NCBI GenBank assembly: GCA_023213395.1
Contig: CM041465.1
Coordinates: forward strand, 210,497,741-210,561,740
From: Cycas panzhihuaensis
Lineage: Eukaryota > Cycadophyta
Reading direction: 5' to 3'
DNA length: 64,000 nucleotides
The notes beneath the pieces were generated by a model. The model had not been told where the DNA came from, did not search any database, and saw only the letters and a program-made list of their open reading frames with translations. Below, one piece after another: positions 44,056 to 56,459 of the stretch. How positions within the stretch are numbered: position 1 is the stretch's first letter; the number at the start of each line of letters is the position of its first letter. The translations under genes were made by a program, and so were the position numbers.

Positions 44056-45300
44056 TTAATGCACATTTGGGGCTCTTCTAAATTTACAACGTCTTGTTCT
44101 TGGAATTATCCTAAAGATAATGTCTTCAATTTGATCTTTAGCTTCACTACTGCAATGATGTCCTTGAGAGTAATGGTTCTTGGACTTGACTTTCTTCATC
44201 CTCATGTGCAACACTGAATCCTTTATCATACAAAAGGTAAAGTAGATCATAGTTGGTCCAATTTGAGCTTGATGTAGATCTAGCAAGTAATCCTGTAGGT
44301 AATCATCAAAGGCATATTGAAATTCAAGCATGTGTGCAACCATTGTTTCAATCACCACCTTTTTGCTTTTATTTTCTTCAACATATGAATAATCAACATC
44401 AATTGATCTAACATCAAAATCTGAAGATAGGACATCAAAAGAAGAATCAACATCACTTGAAACATTTGAAAAATGAGAATCAACATCGTGGATGAATTCT
44501 TCTTTTTGACTATCATATCCAACAACAATTCCTTCAACTTTTGGAGCAGAGTCTTCGTTAATTTGTGAACAATTCAAATTTGAACCAATATTCAAACTAG
44601 GAATTGAGTTTGAATCAATAGATTTATCTTCAACAAGGAAATTTGATTCAGATTCTTTCTCTCCTAAATCAATAGGGACATCTAGAGAAACTTCTATTGC
44701 TTGATCACAATCATCAGTAGTCGGTTCATTAATCTCAACATGCTCAGTGATCACATTAGATTCAACAACACACTCAAGAGTAGCTTTTTTACATTCATCA
44801 ATACCCATTATTCCTTCATCAATATCTTGACATACCTTTTCACTAGCATCAATAGTATTTTCTTCATCCTCTTTATCTAGATTACAACCATCAATAGCTT
44901 TGTTTGCCTTTTCAAGAATCTCTTGTACCTTTTGATGACTCTTTTCATGCACATCCTTCAAAAGATTCTAGGCTTCTTTAGCAATACCAACATTATGAAT
45001 TGCAGTGATGAAAAAATGGTAGGAAGAAGGATGTTTATCTTCATCAAATGTAGCAATAATAACATTAATTGTTATTCTGTTCTTTTTCCTAAAATTTTCT
45101 TCCCTTTCTACATCAGTTAAGGCAGCATCATGTCCATCAGTGATGATTTTCTACAGCCCTTTGCACACAAATATACTTTCCATTTTGATTGCCCAATATC
45201 GAAAATTTGTTCTAGTGTACTTAGGCAAGGGAAAAGAAAAATTTGTTACCCAATATTCATTCCTTTCAGGCACAAAAATGATGATGTCATCCAACTCCAT
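44056..45300 (-). pseudogene. Gag-like gene of element H, body 1
   Basis: From the ATG at 45300 (MELDDIIIF) a 414-codon frame runs to TAA within 8 bp of the LTR, with in-frame TAG in the GL-W-K context and at 44968-44970. The first 115 residues resemble the N-terminal half of copia Gag (NFRYWAIKMESIFVCKGL). The next 200 are very acidic (Asp, Glu, Ser), and the last 100 end basic (KKVKSKNHYSQGHH, RRCKFRR). There is no zinc knuckle and no protease. The acidic part has no homolog I recognise. It could aid capsid co-assembly or RNA recruitment; that is inference. Confidence 0.75.
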
Positions 45301-47630
45301 GATGCAAGGACAAGTTGATCAAAAGTACACTACACAAGTGTCATGCATCCACTTCAAACCAAAATAACTTCATCAAATCAACAATAAAACACTTTAAATC
45401 ACATTCCAAGCAGTAGTCTTCTAAATGAGGACTTCGCCAAATCAAATAGTTTGAAAAACAAATGCCTGGTTGAAGAGATATTGCAAAAACTGTGAAGTGA
45501 CCTCCTCACAAACAAAAAACAGAATTACAATGAACTTTAGCTCGTTTTCTAGATTAGCACCAGGTCATATTGAAATTGCACAGAACCATGGGCTTAAATG
45601 CTAAAGGGCTAGCAGACTTCAAAACACATTCCAATCCAATTTATTCTAAATTTGACATTGCGAAAAATATCAATTCCACCTTATTTCCATTTGGTGTCTG
45701 CGGATTTCAAAATAGCTTCCAATCTTATTTAATTTATTTCATCACTTGGAAAAAATAATAACCTTGGTCCAGTCAAACTGTGCACAGATTTTTTTGAACA
45801 TCGAAAATATGGATCAATGTGTTCTCCCTCCAACATCAGGTTTTTCACCTCCAAACTTGAATGTTGCACTGCTACAACTCTTACAAACCTTTGGAACTGG
45901 GTCTGTAGCCCACGATGGAATGCCCTTCAAGCATCTGTGTTCAATGGTTTGAGCCACTGTTGCTCAATCCCTTTCTACAATCTATGTGGTTTGCAGTAGC
46001 TCACCCAAACACATATTTCACTTACAAACCTTGTGCTTATGGACAATAAAGAATAACTCCTATGATTTCTGTAGTGGAAATTGCGTGGCAAACTCTAAGG
46101 TTTACTTGCATTTTTTTGCAGTGTATATATGATCTACCATCTCAGACTTCCAACAATTGTTACATTCTACAAGTATAGCAAGAGTTTACATTCTTGTGGT
46201 GCTCGACTTTGCGCCATATCATCGGGCTTATTACGATTTTAGTCTCTCTCTTTTTCCTAGCATTTTCATGGGCACTTCCCTTCTCCTTTACATAAATGAG
46301 AATATATCCACAGATGAGTAAGTCTTCATGGATCCAGGCATCTCTGCATCATTTCCATGACTGCAGGTAGTATCTTCTCATTGATGAGCATTCTTCATGT
46401 TGTAACTCAAGCTCCGAGCAATCTTAATAGTCGTATTCTCCATGGCAGGGATTTTCTTTCAACGACTATTACTCAGATTAGGGTTTACAATTGGTCTTTG
46501 TCATTTCCATTTGCATTCATCTATGCAGCCTTTATGCAAATTTCCTAGCACAAATAGGTGATATCCATGTGGTGGTTTCTTCAACGGCTGACCCTTCCAC
46601 GACAATTGTATTCCCTTCACTTGCATTCACACAAGTGTCTTTTCAACAATCTATTCCATGGTGGGCAATCTCTTTCCTTATTCTTTACACTGGTTGCCAT
46701 GGATGCGTGTTCCATTCACAACTGCGATTGTCACTCCTTCAATGGACGACTCCATAGTCCAATAGTTTCCTCCTCCCATGTGACAGCATGATACTATATG
46801 CAGGCTCTACACAGTTCTTCTCCAAGGTCTGAGAGAAAGCGACATGCTATTGTTTATCTACGGCAGGGTAGCTTTAGGTAGGCTATATTTTTATGGTTGG
46901 TTCATAATTTTAGCAGGGCAGTTATACAAGATCTCCCTGTAGCCGGGCTTTATTCATAAACTCTATGCATGCAGGGTTTATTTAGCATGTCAAGCAGTAG
47001 CTTAAACAAACACCTAGATCCTGCTATCCTGGAACAACTCTATGGCTGGGTGCATTTATTCTTCATACAGTTGTTCTCTTCTAGAATTTTTGTCAACAAG
47101 TGAACGATATCAGACAGTCTCTATTACGGACAAATTTCCTTTCTTTATGGGTAGATTATATCATGCGGTAGCCAGGGTTTTACTTATGGCAGCATTTTTC
47201 CAAAGAAATAATTTTGCATGAACTTGGTAATTGACTCTAAATTTGCCAATCTAATTCTCAACGATATCCAACACAAACCCTTGTAGGTACAAAATCAACA
47301 CTTCAACCAATAATTCAGGTTCATGAAAATAATTTCATGTCATCACCAATTTCAGATTTCAGAAACTCACATCAACTAATTTCTTCACAAAGTAAACCCT
47401 AGCACATAGCTTTCTTCACATAACGAAATGAAAGATCAATATTATTCGGTAACAATTCTGTCTTGCATCAATCATGGTCATGGCTTGGTACAACTTGGAA
47501 CAACGATGGCCTTAGAACTTCACCTTCTGAAATTAGAGCCTCAATTTGGCAACCAGCTCTACGAAGCCACCTCCACACACATTAATAAAATGGTGAACCT
47601 ACACAACAATGATCTCAACAAGCAACCTCT
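45301..47630 (-). other. Non-coding leader of H body 1
   Basis: About 2.3 kb between gag start and primer site. Only short frames that are not conserved in body 2 are seen. Sequence similarity to body 2 (49235-51550) is high throughout. Confidence 0.6.
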
Positions 47631-47640
47631 TCTGATACCA
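47626..47640 (-). promoter_or_regulatory. Primer binding site of H body 1
   Basis: Minus strand TGGTATCAGAAGAGG touching the LTR; an initiator-Met site with a small change. Confidence 0.85.
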
Positions 47641-47985
47641 TGTTAAAATATTCAATAGAGACCATCCAATATCAAGAACAATGAAACAAGTATCATGCAC
47701 ATAATAGAAATATCATTAACTCATAATCAGAATGTCTACTTCATAATAAGTCCACAACAATAACTCAACAATGATCTCCATCTTGACTCAATATGTACTA
47801 CTATACCTCATTCACTTATTTATACATCATAACTGAGAATATGTAGGATGAGGTTAGTTACATATGGAACTATTAACCTCTAACATAACTAATGACACAA
47901 CACCTATTAATTGACCAATAAACTACAAACCACCTACTTGCACAAATGTGCATTACAATAATATTATAATATTGACATTCTAACA
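47641..47985 (-). repeat. Middle LTR of H
   Basis: 345 bp, TGTTAAAATA to TCTAACA. It serves as 5' LTR of body 1 and 3' LTR of body 2. TATAAATA on the minus strand at 47817-47824. Two inverted repeats (AATATTATAATATT and TGCACA-AA-TGTGCA) lie near its right end. Confidence 0.93.
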
Positions 47986-47992
47986 CCTCCCA

Positions 47993-49234
47993 TTAATGCA
48001 CATTTAGGGTTCTTTTGAATTTACAACATCTCGTTCTTGGAATTATCTTGAAGATAATGCTTTCAGTTCCATCTTCAGCTTCACTCCTACAATGATGTCC
48101 CTGAGAGTAATAGTTCTTGAACTTGACTTTCTTCATCCTAGTGTGCAACACAGAATCCTTTATCATACAAAAGGTATAGTAGATCATAGTTGGTCCAATT
48201 TGAGCTTGATGTAGATCTAACAAGTAATCCTGTAAGTAATCATCAAATGCATCTTGAAATTCAAGCATGTTTGCAACCATTGTTTCAATCACCACCTTTT
48301 GCTTTTATTTTCTTCAACATATGAATAATCAGCATCAATTGATCTAACATCAAAATTTGAAGATAAGGCATCAAAAGAAGAATCAACATCGCTTGAAACA
48401 TTTGAAAAATGAACATCAACATCCTGTATAAATTCTTCTTTTTGATTATCATATCCAGCACCAATTCCTTCAGCTTTTGGAGCAGAGTCTTCGTCAACTT
48501 GTGAACAATTCAAATTTGAATCAATATTCAAACCAGGAATTGAGTTTGAATCAACGCATTTATCTTCAACAGAGCAATTTGATTCAGATTCTCTCTCCTA
48601 AATCAATAGGGACATCTAGAGAAACTTCTATTGCATTATCACAATCATCAGTAATCGGTTTATCAATCTCAACATGCTCAGTGATCTCATTAAATTCAAC
48701 AACACACTCAAAAGTAGTTTCTTTGCATTCATCAATGCCCATTATTCCTTCATCAATATCTTGACATGCCTTTTCACCAGCATCAACAATACCTTCTTCA
48801 TCCTCTTTTCCTCTATTACAACCATCAATAGTTTCGTTTGCCTTTTCAAGAATTTCTTGTACCGCTTGAGGACTCTTTTCGTGCACATCCTTCAAAAGAT
48901 TCTAGGCCTCTTTAGCAATATCAACATTATGAATTACATGGATGAGAAAATGGTATGAAGAAGGAAGTTTATCTTCATCAAATATAGCAAATATAACATC
49001 AACTATTATTGTGTTCTTTTTCATTAAGTTTTCTTCCCTTTCTACATCAGTTAAGGCAACATCATGTTCGTCAGTGATAGTTTTCCATAACCCTTTGCAC
49101 ACAATTATACTTTCCATTTTGATTGTCCAATATCGAAAATTTGTTTCGGTGTACTTAGGTAAAGGAAAAGGAAAATCTGTTACCCGATATTCATTCCCTT
49201 AAGGCACAAAAATGATGATGTCATCCAACTCCAT
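47993..49234 (-). pseudogene. Gag-like gene of element H, body 2
   Basis: Homolog of 44056-45300 with the same ATG (49234), gag-like start, acidic middle and basic end. It has TAA near codon 12 and keeps the Trp that is TAG in body 1. It shares the TAG at 48902-48904 with body 1. It is further broken by indels near 48590 and 48296. Shared and private lesions show that the two bodies had separate histories after a common defective ancestor. Confidence 0.75.
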
Positions 49235-51549
49235 GATATAAAGACAAGTTGATCAAAAGCACATTACACAAGATTCATGCATCCACTTCAAACTGAAATA
49301 ACTTCATCAAATCAACAGTAAAACACTTTAAATCACATTCCAGGTAGTAGTCTTCTAAGTGAGGATTTCGACAAATCAAAAGGTTTGAAAAACCGATGCT
49401 TGGTTGAAGAGATATCACGAAAACTGTGAAGTAACCTCCTTACAAACAAAAAACTGAACTAAAATGAACTTTAACTCCTTTTACCAGATTAGCACCAGCA
49501 CAGAACCAGGGGCTTAATCGCTAGGGGGCTAGTGGACTTCAAAACACATTCCAATCAGATTTATTCTAAATTTGACGTTGCAAAAAATATCAATTTCGCC
49601 TTATTCCCATTTGGCGTCTGCGGATTTTAAAATAGCTTCCAATCTGATTTAATTTATTCCATCACTTGGAGAAAAGAATAACCTAGGTCAAAAAATCAAA
49701 CCTGCACGTAGATTTTTTCAAACGTTGACAATATGGATCAATGCGTTCTCACTCCAACGTCAGGTTTTTCACCTTTGAACTTGAATGTTGTTCTACTGCA
49801 ACTCTTATGGACGTTTGGAACTGCGTCTATCGCCCACAATGGAATGCTCTTCAAGCGTCTGCGTTATATGGTTTGAACCATTGTTGCTCGGTCCTCTTCT
49901 ACGATCTATGTGGTTTGTAGTAGCTCACCCAAACATATATTTCACTTACAAACCTTGTTCTTACAGACAATAACAAATAACTCCTATGATTTTTGCAGTG
50001 GTAATTGTGTGGCAAAGTCTGAGGTTTACTTGCATTTTTCTACAGTGTAGATATGATCTACTATCTCAGACTTCCAGCGATTGCTACCTTCTACAAGTAT
50101 AGCGAGGGTTTACATTCCTGTGGTGCTTGAGTTTGCTCCATATCATCAGGCTGATCATGATTTCAGTGTCTCTGTTTCTGGTAGCATTTTCATGAGCGCT
50201 TCCCTTCTCCTTCACATAAAGAACAATGTATCCACAGATGAGTAAGTCTTCATGAATCTAGGCATCTCTGCATCATTTCCATGATTGCGGGTAGTATCTT
50301 CTCATTGATGAGTGTTCTTCATGTTTTAACTCAGGCTCCAATCAATCTTAATAGTCATATTCTCCATGGCAGGGATTTTCTTTCAATGACTGTTACTCAA
50401 ATTAGGGTTTACAATTGGTCTCTGTTACTTCCATCTGCATTCATCTATACAGCCTTTATGCAAATTTCCAAGCACAACTAGGCAATATCCATGTGGTGAT
50501 TTCTTCAACGGGTGACCCTTCCATAGCAATTGTATTCCCTTCACTTGCATTCACGCAAGTGTCTCTTCAACAATCTATTCCATGGTGGGCAATCTCTTCT
50601 GTAGTCTTTACATTGGTTACCATGGATGCGTGCTCTATTCACAGCTATGGTTGTCACTCCTTCAACGGACGACTCCACAATTTGATAGTTTCCTCGTTTC
50701 ATGTGACAGCATGATACTGTATGCAGGCTCTACGTAGTTCTTCTCCAAGGTTTTAGAGAAAGTAGCATGATATTCTTTATCTATAGCAGGTTAACTTCAA
50801 GTAGGTTGTATTTTTACGGATGGTTCATAACTTTAGCAGGGCAATTATACAAGATCTCACTGTAGCCAGGCTTTATTCATAAACTCTATGCATGCAAGGT
50901 TTATTCGACATGTCAAACTGTAGCTTAAGCAAACACCTAGATCCTGTTGTCCTAGAACAGATCTATGGTTGGGCGCATTTATTCTTCATACAGTTGTTCT
51001 CTTCTAGAATTTTTGTCAACAAGTAAATGATATTAGACAGTCTCTGTTATGGACAGATTTTCTTTCTTTATGGGCAGGTAATATCATGCGATAGCCAGGG
51101 TTTTACTCATGGCAGAAATTTTCCAAAGAAACAATTTTACATGAACTTGGTAACTAACTCTAAATTCACCAATCTAATTCTCAATGATTTCCAACACAAA
51201 CCCTTGTAGGTACAAAATCAACACTTCAACCAGTAATTCAGGTTTATGAAAATAATTTCATGTCATCACCAATTTCAGATTTCAAAAATTCACATCAACT
51301 AATTTCTTCACAGGGTAAACCCTGGCACAGAGCTTTTTTCCCATAACAAAATAAAGGAACATTATTACCTAGTAATAATTCTATCTTGCATTAATCACGA
51401 TCATGGCTTGGCATAACTTGAAACAACGATGGCCTTAGGGCTTCACCTTTCAAAATTAGGGCCTCAATCTGGCAATCGACTCTACTGAGCCACCTCTACA
51501 CACATCAATAAAATGGTGAACCTGCATAACGATGAGCTGGACAAGCAAC
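49235..51549 (-). other. Non-coding leader of H body 2
   Basis: About 2.3 kb homologous to 45301-47630, with no gene that I can support. Confidence 0.6.
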
Positions 51550-51563
51550 CTACTTTAATACCA
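51549..51563 (-). promoter_or_regulatory. Primer binding site of H body 2
   Basis: Minus strand TGGTATTAAAGTAGG beside the LTR; more diverged than the body 1 site. Confidence 0.75.
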
Positions 51564-51899
51564 TGTTAAAATATTCAATATAGACCATCCAATATCAAGA
51601 ACAATGATATAAGTATCATGCATATAATGGAAATATCATTAACTCATAATTAGAATGTCTACATAATAACTCCACAACAATAACTCAACAATGATCTCCA
51701 TCTTGACTCAATGTGTACTACTCCACCTCATTCACTTATTTATGCATCATAAGTGAGAATATGTAAGATGAGGTGAGTCACATGTGGGCCTATTAACCTC
51801 TAACACAACTAATGACACAACACCTATTAATTGACTAATAAACTATAGACCACCTACTTGCACAAATGTGCATTACAATAATATTATAATATTGACCCT
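51564..51899 (-). repeat. Third LTR of H, end-truncated
   Basis: Matches the other two but stops at ATTGACCCT, lacking the last TCTAACA-type bases. Chromovirus D2 sequence follows at once, without a target duplication. Confidence 0.88.
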
Positions 51900-53280
51900 T
51901 CTGGTTTGATAATGACTTTGCCCTCTTCATCTAGTTCTAGTAATTCTATTTGAGGGGTGATGTCTTGCCCATTTTTTGCTTGAGGCACGAGATATGGAAG
52001 ACATTATGGATTTGGCTACCCTATGGTAGCGCCAACATGTATGCTACTTCTTTCACTTTATCAGTGATTTGATACAGACCAAAAAATTGGGGTTCTAGTT
52101 TTTGCTTACTTGTCTGCCTCATAGCAGACTATTTATATGGTTGGAGTCTTAACAAAAACCAATCTCCTATTGAAAAAAAAATTCTAACTAGCATAAATAT
52201 GCTTCCTACTTCATCTGATTCCTAGCTATGTTTAACTTTTAGTATTCAAACTCTTTGCTCCATCTGTTCTTATTGATCTTGGATTTATTGCATGCTTGAG
52301 ACTCTTGTCCATGTGAGGATAGATAGCGGTTCACAACCGTAGAGTGCTTGGAATGGAGTCATCTTTGTTTAAGAATGATATGTGGTGTTATACCACCATT
52401 CGACGAGATGGAGCCATTTGTGCCATAGGTGTTGTTTATCCGAAGTAAAGTTTCATAGGTATCCTTTTAGGCACTTGTTTACTAATTCTATTTGGCCATA
52501 TGTTTAGAGGTGGTAAGTTGTACTCACAGATAATTTTGTGCTAGCAAATTTGAACAGATCTTGCCAGAAATGACTACAGAATTTTGGGTCATGATCACTG
52601 ATTATTACCTTAGAAAGCCCGTGTAGGTGACTTATTTCCTCGATGAAATTTTTTGTAACTTGGCTGGCTTTCATTGTTGATTGCATTCCCTTGAAATGAG
52701 CATATTTTGTTAACTTGTCAACAACCACAAAGATAGCATCCTTACCTTCTAAGTTGGGCAATCCGGTAATGAAGTCCATTGAGATCTCTTCCCATTTTTG
52801 TTGCAATATACGTAGTGGTTGGAGTAGGTTAGGACTTTTACACTTTTGTTTTTATTTCTTTGGCAAGAATCACATTTTGCGACAAATTTATGGACATATG
52901 CTTTCATCCCCTTCCAAAAGAATGTATTCTCTAATTTGCAGTATATTTAATTGATCCTAATGTGACCAACAATCGGAACAGAGTGAGCTTCTTCAAGTAT
53001 TTTTTCTTCAAAGCTAATGTTGTTGATATAAATATTTTTCCCTTCCACAAAATCAAGGCTCCCTGTAGCTCATATTTCGTGGTCTTTTGTTCTTAGATTT
53101 CCATTAGTGTTTTTTGAAAAAGAAGGTCATTCTACTACTCTTGAACCAACTCTTGTGTCCAACTTGGAGTAGCTATAGAGATTGCATGTAGGGAGATGTC
53201 CTCTCTTTTCTCTTTCAATATCCGAGATAGGGCATTTGCGATAATGTTCTCTTTTTCTTTCTTGTATAAAATGTTGAAAT
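51900..53280 (-). pseudogene. Integrase of chromovirus D2
   Basis: Right to left: zinc finger end (AKCDSCQRNK), then the open frame 52504-52806 with [13 protein letters not shown] (first Asp) and VIISDHDPKF (second Asp, usual ISDRDPKF). Next comes a damaged C-terminal region with the GPY/F-like FGLYQITDKVKEVAYMLALP and HNVFHISCLKQ near 52000. Several stops. It would have joined element DNA to the chromosome. Confidence 0.85.
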
Positions 53281-53640
53281 CAAAGTTCTAGAATTTACTT
53301 ACCCACTTCTGTTGTTTGTCCGATAACATCTTTTGATTGAGGAAATATCTAAGGCTAGCATGGTTTGTTTTGACCATAAATATGCTTCCGAGTAAGTATT
53401 ATCACCATTGGTGTATGGCATGCATAACTACAAGCATTTCCTTATCATAAGTGGGCCTAAGTCGTTCCCTAGTGTTTAGCTTGCAGCTCTCATATGCCAA
53501 TGGTCGATCATTCTAGAGGAAGACTACCCCTGTTCCTATTCCAAATGTGTCACGCTCTAAGTTGAATGGCTAAGAGAAATCAGGGGTTGTCAGGACAGGA
53601 GTTGTGGTCATTGTTGCCTTCAATTCTTGGAAAGTGCCTT
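53281..53640 (-). pseudogene. RNase H of chromovirus D2
   Basis: Decayed minus-strand sequence parallels RNase H of C (14037-14400), including the MVKTNHAS-like and HAIHQW blocks. Many stops; no open frame over 60 codons. Confidence 0.7.
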
Positions 53641-54330
53641 ATGTTATTGCATTCCACGCAAAAGCATCCCTTTTTATGAGGTCAGTTAGAGGAGAGTTGA
53701 TGTACATGTATCCTCTAATAAATCTTCAAAGAAAGCTAGTTGCTCCTAAGAAACTTCTTACTCCTATTACTTTTTTGGGTGTGGACCACTTTATGATAGC
53801 TCGAGCCCTTTTTTGGATCCATCTTAATACCCTCTTGGGTAATGATATGCTCTAGATATTGCAGTTCGGTCTTTCCAAAAATGCATTTGTTCTTGTTGGC
53901 AAAGAACTGATTGCTTTCAAGAACTTACAGTATGGTCTTGCTATGTTCTAAATGTTCTTACCAAGTTGAGTCATAAATTAGAATATCGTCAAAAAAGATG
54001 AGCACAAATTTGCATAAGAAGAGTTTGAATACTGTGTTCATCATACTTTGGAAGGTAGCTAGGGCATTTGTTAGCCCAAATGGTATAACCTGAATCCATC
54101 ATGTGTACGGAATGTTGTTTTGTATACATCCTTTTCTTTGATATGAATTTGCTAGTATCCTGAGTGGAGATCGATCTTTGAGAAATATTTCACTACCCAA
54201 CAAATCATCAATCTGTAGAATGGGGTAAAGGTTCTTGACGGTAATCTTATTGAGTCTTCGATAATCCAGACGCATGCGGTAGGAACCATCCTTCTTATAA
54301 TTTAAAATGATTGGCAATGCAAATGGGTAA
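53641..54330 (-). pseudogene. Reverse transcriptase of chromovirus D2
   Basis: The catalytic motif FFDDILIYD is intact at 53985-53990. Other blocks are visible: YRMRLDYRRLNKITVKNLYPI in the frame 54099-54317, and TNALATFQ-like sequence near 54070. Small deletions break the frame between them. Confidence 0.83.
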
Positions 54331-54764
54331 TACTAGTCGAAATATATCCCTAATGTAGAAGCTCCTTGGCAATCTATTTGATTTCCCCCTTGAGATGATA
54401 GGGATGGCAATATGGACAGATGTTTACAAGAGCCACTACTGATATCAACTCAATGGGATGTTGGCATCCTTGATTTGGGGGTAGTCCTTGGGAGGTTCTT
54501 CAAAGACCCTGCTATGTTGATCTATGAAGATATTTGCTGGAACATCTTTTATCACAATTTTGTAGCATGTCATTATATGTGCAGTATGATTTTTCTTCAG
54601 TATTCTCTCCATGCAGTGTGAGGTCACTAGTTGTGTTGGGGGTATGGGAGGTGCCTACAACTTGTATTTTAGTCCCTTTCAGAAGAAACTAATGAATCAA
54701 GTTTTCTAGTTGGTGACGATATTCCCCAAGGTCTTTAGCCATTAGATTCCTAAGATGACATCCA
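54331..54764 (-). pseudogene. Protease C-part and spacer of chromovirus D2
   Basis: The region corresponds to 15054-15580 of C. It includes a Gly-Ile-Gln-type protease end interrupted at 54764, where E is inserted; the active site lies on the other side of E. Confidence 0.7.
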
Positions 54765-55006
54765 TGTTAGTAATCTCAACAGAGATGAAGCAAAGAAAAG
54801 ACTTATATTCCATGGAGATCTAGTCTCCTTTTAATATACATCCTCAAAGATGATCGTTACAAACTAACATGTAACTGATCCATATCTGACAACCAAGTGT
54901 CATTACCTTAGACTTAAGTTACATTTAAGGGTGTTCAACATGACCCCTTTTTACACCTAGATAAAACATTACATTTCAAACCTAGATAAAACATTACATC
55001 TCAACA
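54765..55006 (-). repeat. 3' LTR of element E
   Basis: 242 bp. Near its right end the sequence AGATAAAACATTACAT is repeated 25 bp apart (54960 and 54985), so the arm that pairs with the polypurine box exists twice. Confidence 0.93.
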
Positions 55007-55026
55007 CCCTCTCTTAATGTTTTATC
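55007..55026 (-). promoter_or_regulatory. Polypurine tract box of element E
   Basis: Identical to the 20-nt box of A, F and J. Confidence 0.85.
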
Positions 55027-55460
55027 TCTAACAACCCTAATTTGTTTCTTAGATATTGAAGCCTCTCTTTTCCAAGAGATTTTGTTAGAAGATCTACAAC
55101 TTGTTCAGAAGATGGACAGTATTCTAGATCAATTTCCCTGTTGTTGACTTTTTCCCTTATGAAATGATGATGGACTTCTATGTGCTTGGTTCTTGCATGA
55201 AGAACTGGGTTTTTGGTTAGCTTGATGGCACTCTGATTGTCACACTTTAGAGGAGTTGCCTCATTCTGCCGTTGTTCTAGATCGGTCAGAAGCTGTCTCA
55301 ACCAGATGGCTTCACATGTTGCTATCACAGCTGCTTTGTATTCTACTTCGGTAGAAGATAATGCAATAGTAGCTCGTTTTTTACTGCACCATGAGATTAC
55401 AGAGAAGCCTAGAAAGAAACAGTATCCACTAGTTGATTTTCTTTGTTCCTAGTCTCCTGC
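55014..55460 (-). pseudogene. RNase H of element E
   Basis: The frame 55014-55328 carries ATCEAIWLRQLL, CDNQSAIKLTKNPV, ARTKHIEVHHHFIREK and the LLTKSLGKERLQYL end. Stops separate it from 55461-56009. Confidence 0.87.
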
Positions 55461-56420
55461 CTAATCAGAGTAACAAAAGCCTGACAATTTAGCTGATCCT
55501 CCTTTGGGATATACCAGTTTTAGGTTTGTTGTTCCCTTTAGGTATCTCAAAATTCTCTTTGCAGCCTTCCAGTGTCTTACTTTAGGATTTTGCATATATT
55601 TGGATACAAATCCCACTGAATGAGATATATCACGCTTGATAGCTGTTAGATAGATCAGACTCCCGATCATTTGCCTGTATAAGGTGATATCTGCTGCCTC
55701 CTTTGTATCATTTGCCATTAATACACAATTTGTTTCCATGGGTGTGGCATAGGAATTGCAATTTTCCATTTGATACCCGGTCAACAGATCTCTGATGTCT
55801 TTGCTCTGGGATAGAGTTACATAACCTTGTTGTTGATTTATTTCTAATTCCAGGTAGTAGCTTAAAAGACCCAAGTCTGTCATTTCAAATTCTTGCTTAA
55901 GTTGTTCTTTTATGTCTTTAGTGACTTCATCATCATTCTTGGTAAGAAGCATATCATCGACATAAACAACAATTATTGTGATTTTGTTGTCCTTTTTCCT
56001 TATGTACAAGCTGGGGTCTGAATCACATCGTTTAAAGCTGTTCTTGCATAGGTACTAATCTAATTTTGCATACCAGGCTCGAGGAGCTTGCTTTAATCCA
56101 TATAATCCCTTTTTTAGTTTGCATACTAGATGCTCTTATCCTTCTTTGACATATCCATCTGGTTGTTTCATGTAAACTTATTCTTCCAATTCTCCATTTA
56201 AAAAGGCACTTTTTACATCTAGCTAAGAGATTTTCCAACTCTGTGTAGCAACTAATGCAATTACTGTCCTTACAGTGTTCATCTTGGCCACAGGAGAAAA
56301 GGTTTCCTCAAAGTCTACTCCAGCTGTTTGAGTGTATCCATTTGCGACCAGTCGTGATTTGTATTTTTCTACTTTGCCATTGGTTGCTTCTTTGACTTTA
56401 TAGACCTATTTGCAGCAGAC
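55461..56420 (-). pseudogene. Reverse transcriptase of element E
   Basis: The 182-codon frame 55461-56009 holds IIVVYVDDMLLT, MTDLGLLSYYLELEI, RQMIGSLIYLTAIKRDI and HWKAAKRILRYLKG. The N-terminal part (56010-56420) is in other frames: the [14 protein letters not shown]-like block near 56190 and VAKVNTVRTVIALV-like sequence near 56270. Confidence 0.87.
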
Positions 56421-56459
56421 AATAGATTTGTTGGCAGATAATTCTACCAATTCCCATGT

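Larger units (their letters stand above)
36366..51899 (-). mobile_element. Gag-only LTR element H in tandem (three LTRs, two bodies), split by G
   Basis: LTRs of 345 bp sit at 36366-36531 joined to 43870-44048, at 47641-47985, and at 51564 to about 51898 (its last bases are missing). Bodies at 44049-47640 and 47986-51563 are homologous to each other along their length. Each body has a primer site next to the LTR on its right. Each carries a gag-like gene ending a few bases from the LTR on its left, so H reads on the minus strand. No protease, integrase or reverse transcriptase is present, so H depends on other elements. Sharing of the middle LTR is the hallmark of unequal LTR-LTR recombination. 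Confidence 0.88.

Noticed and set aside
44056-44961. 301-codon acidic frame as a host gene
   Set aside because: A homologous copy lies in the second H body, in the same position between primer site and LTR, and the upstream in-frame sequence is Gag-like.
36366-51899. H and D1/D2 as one simple insertion
   Set aside because: Flanks overlap by 135 diverged bp and no 5-bp target duplication exists.
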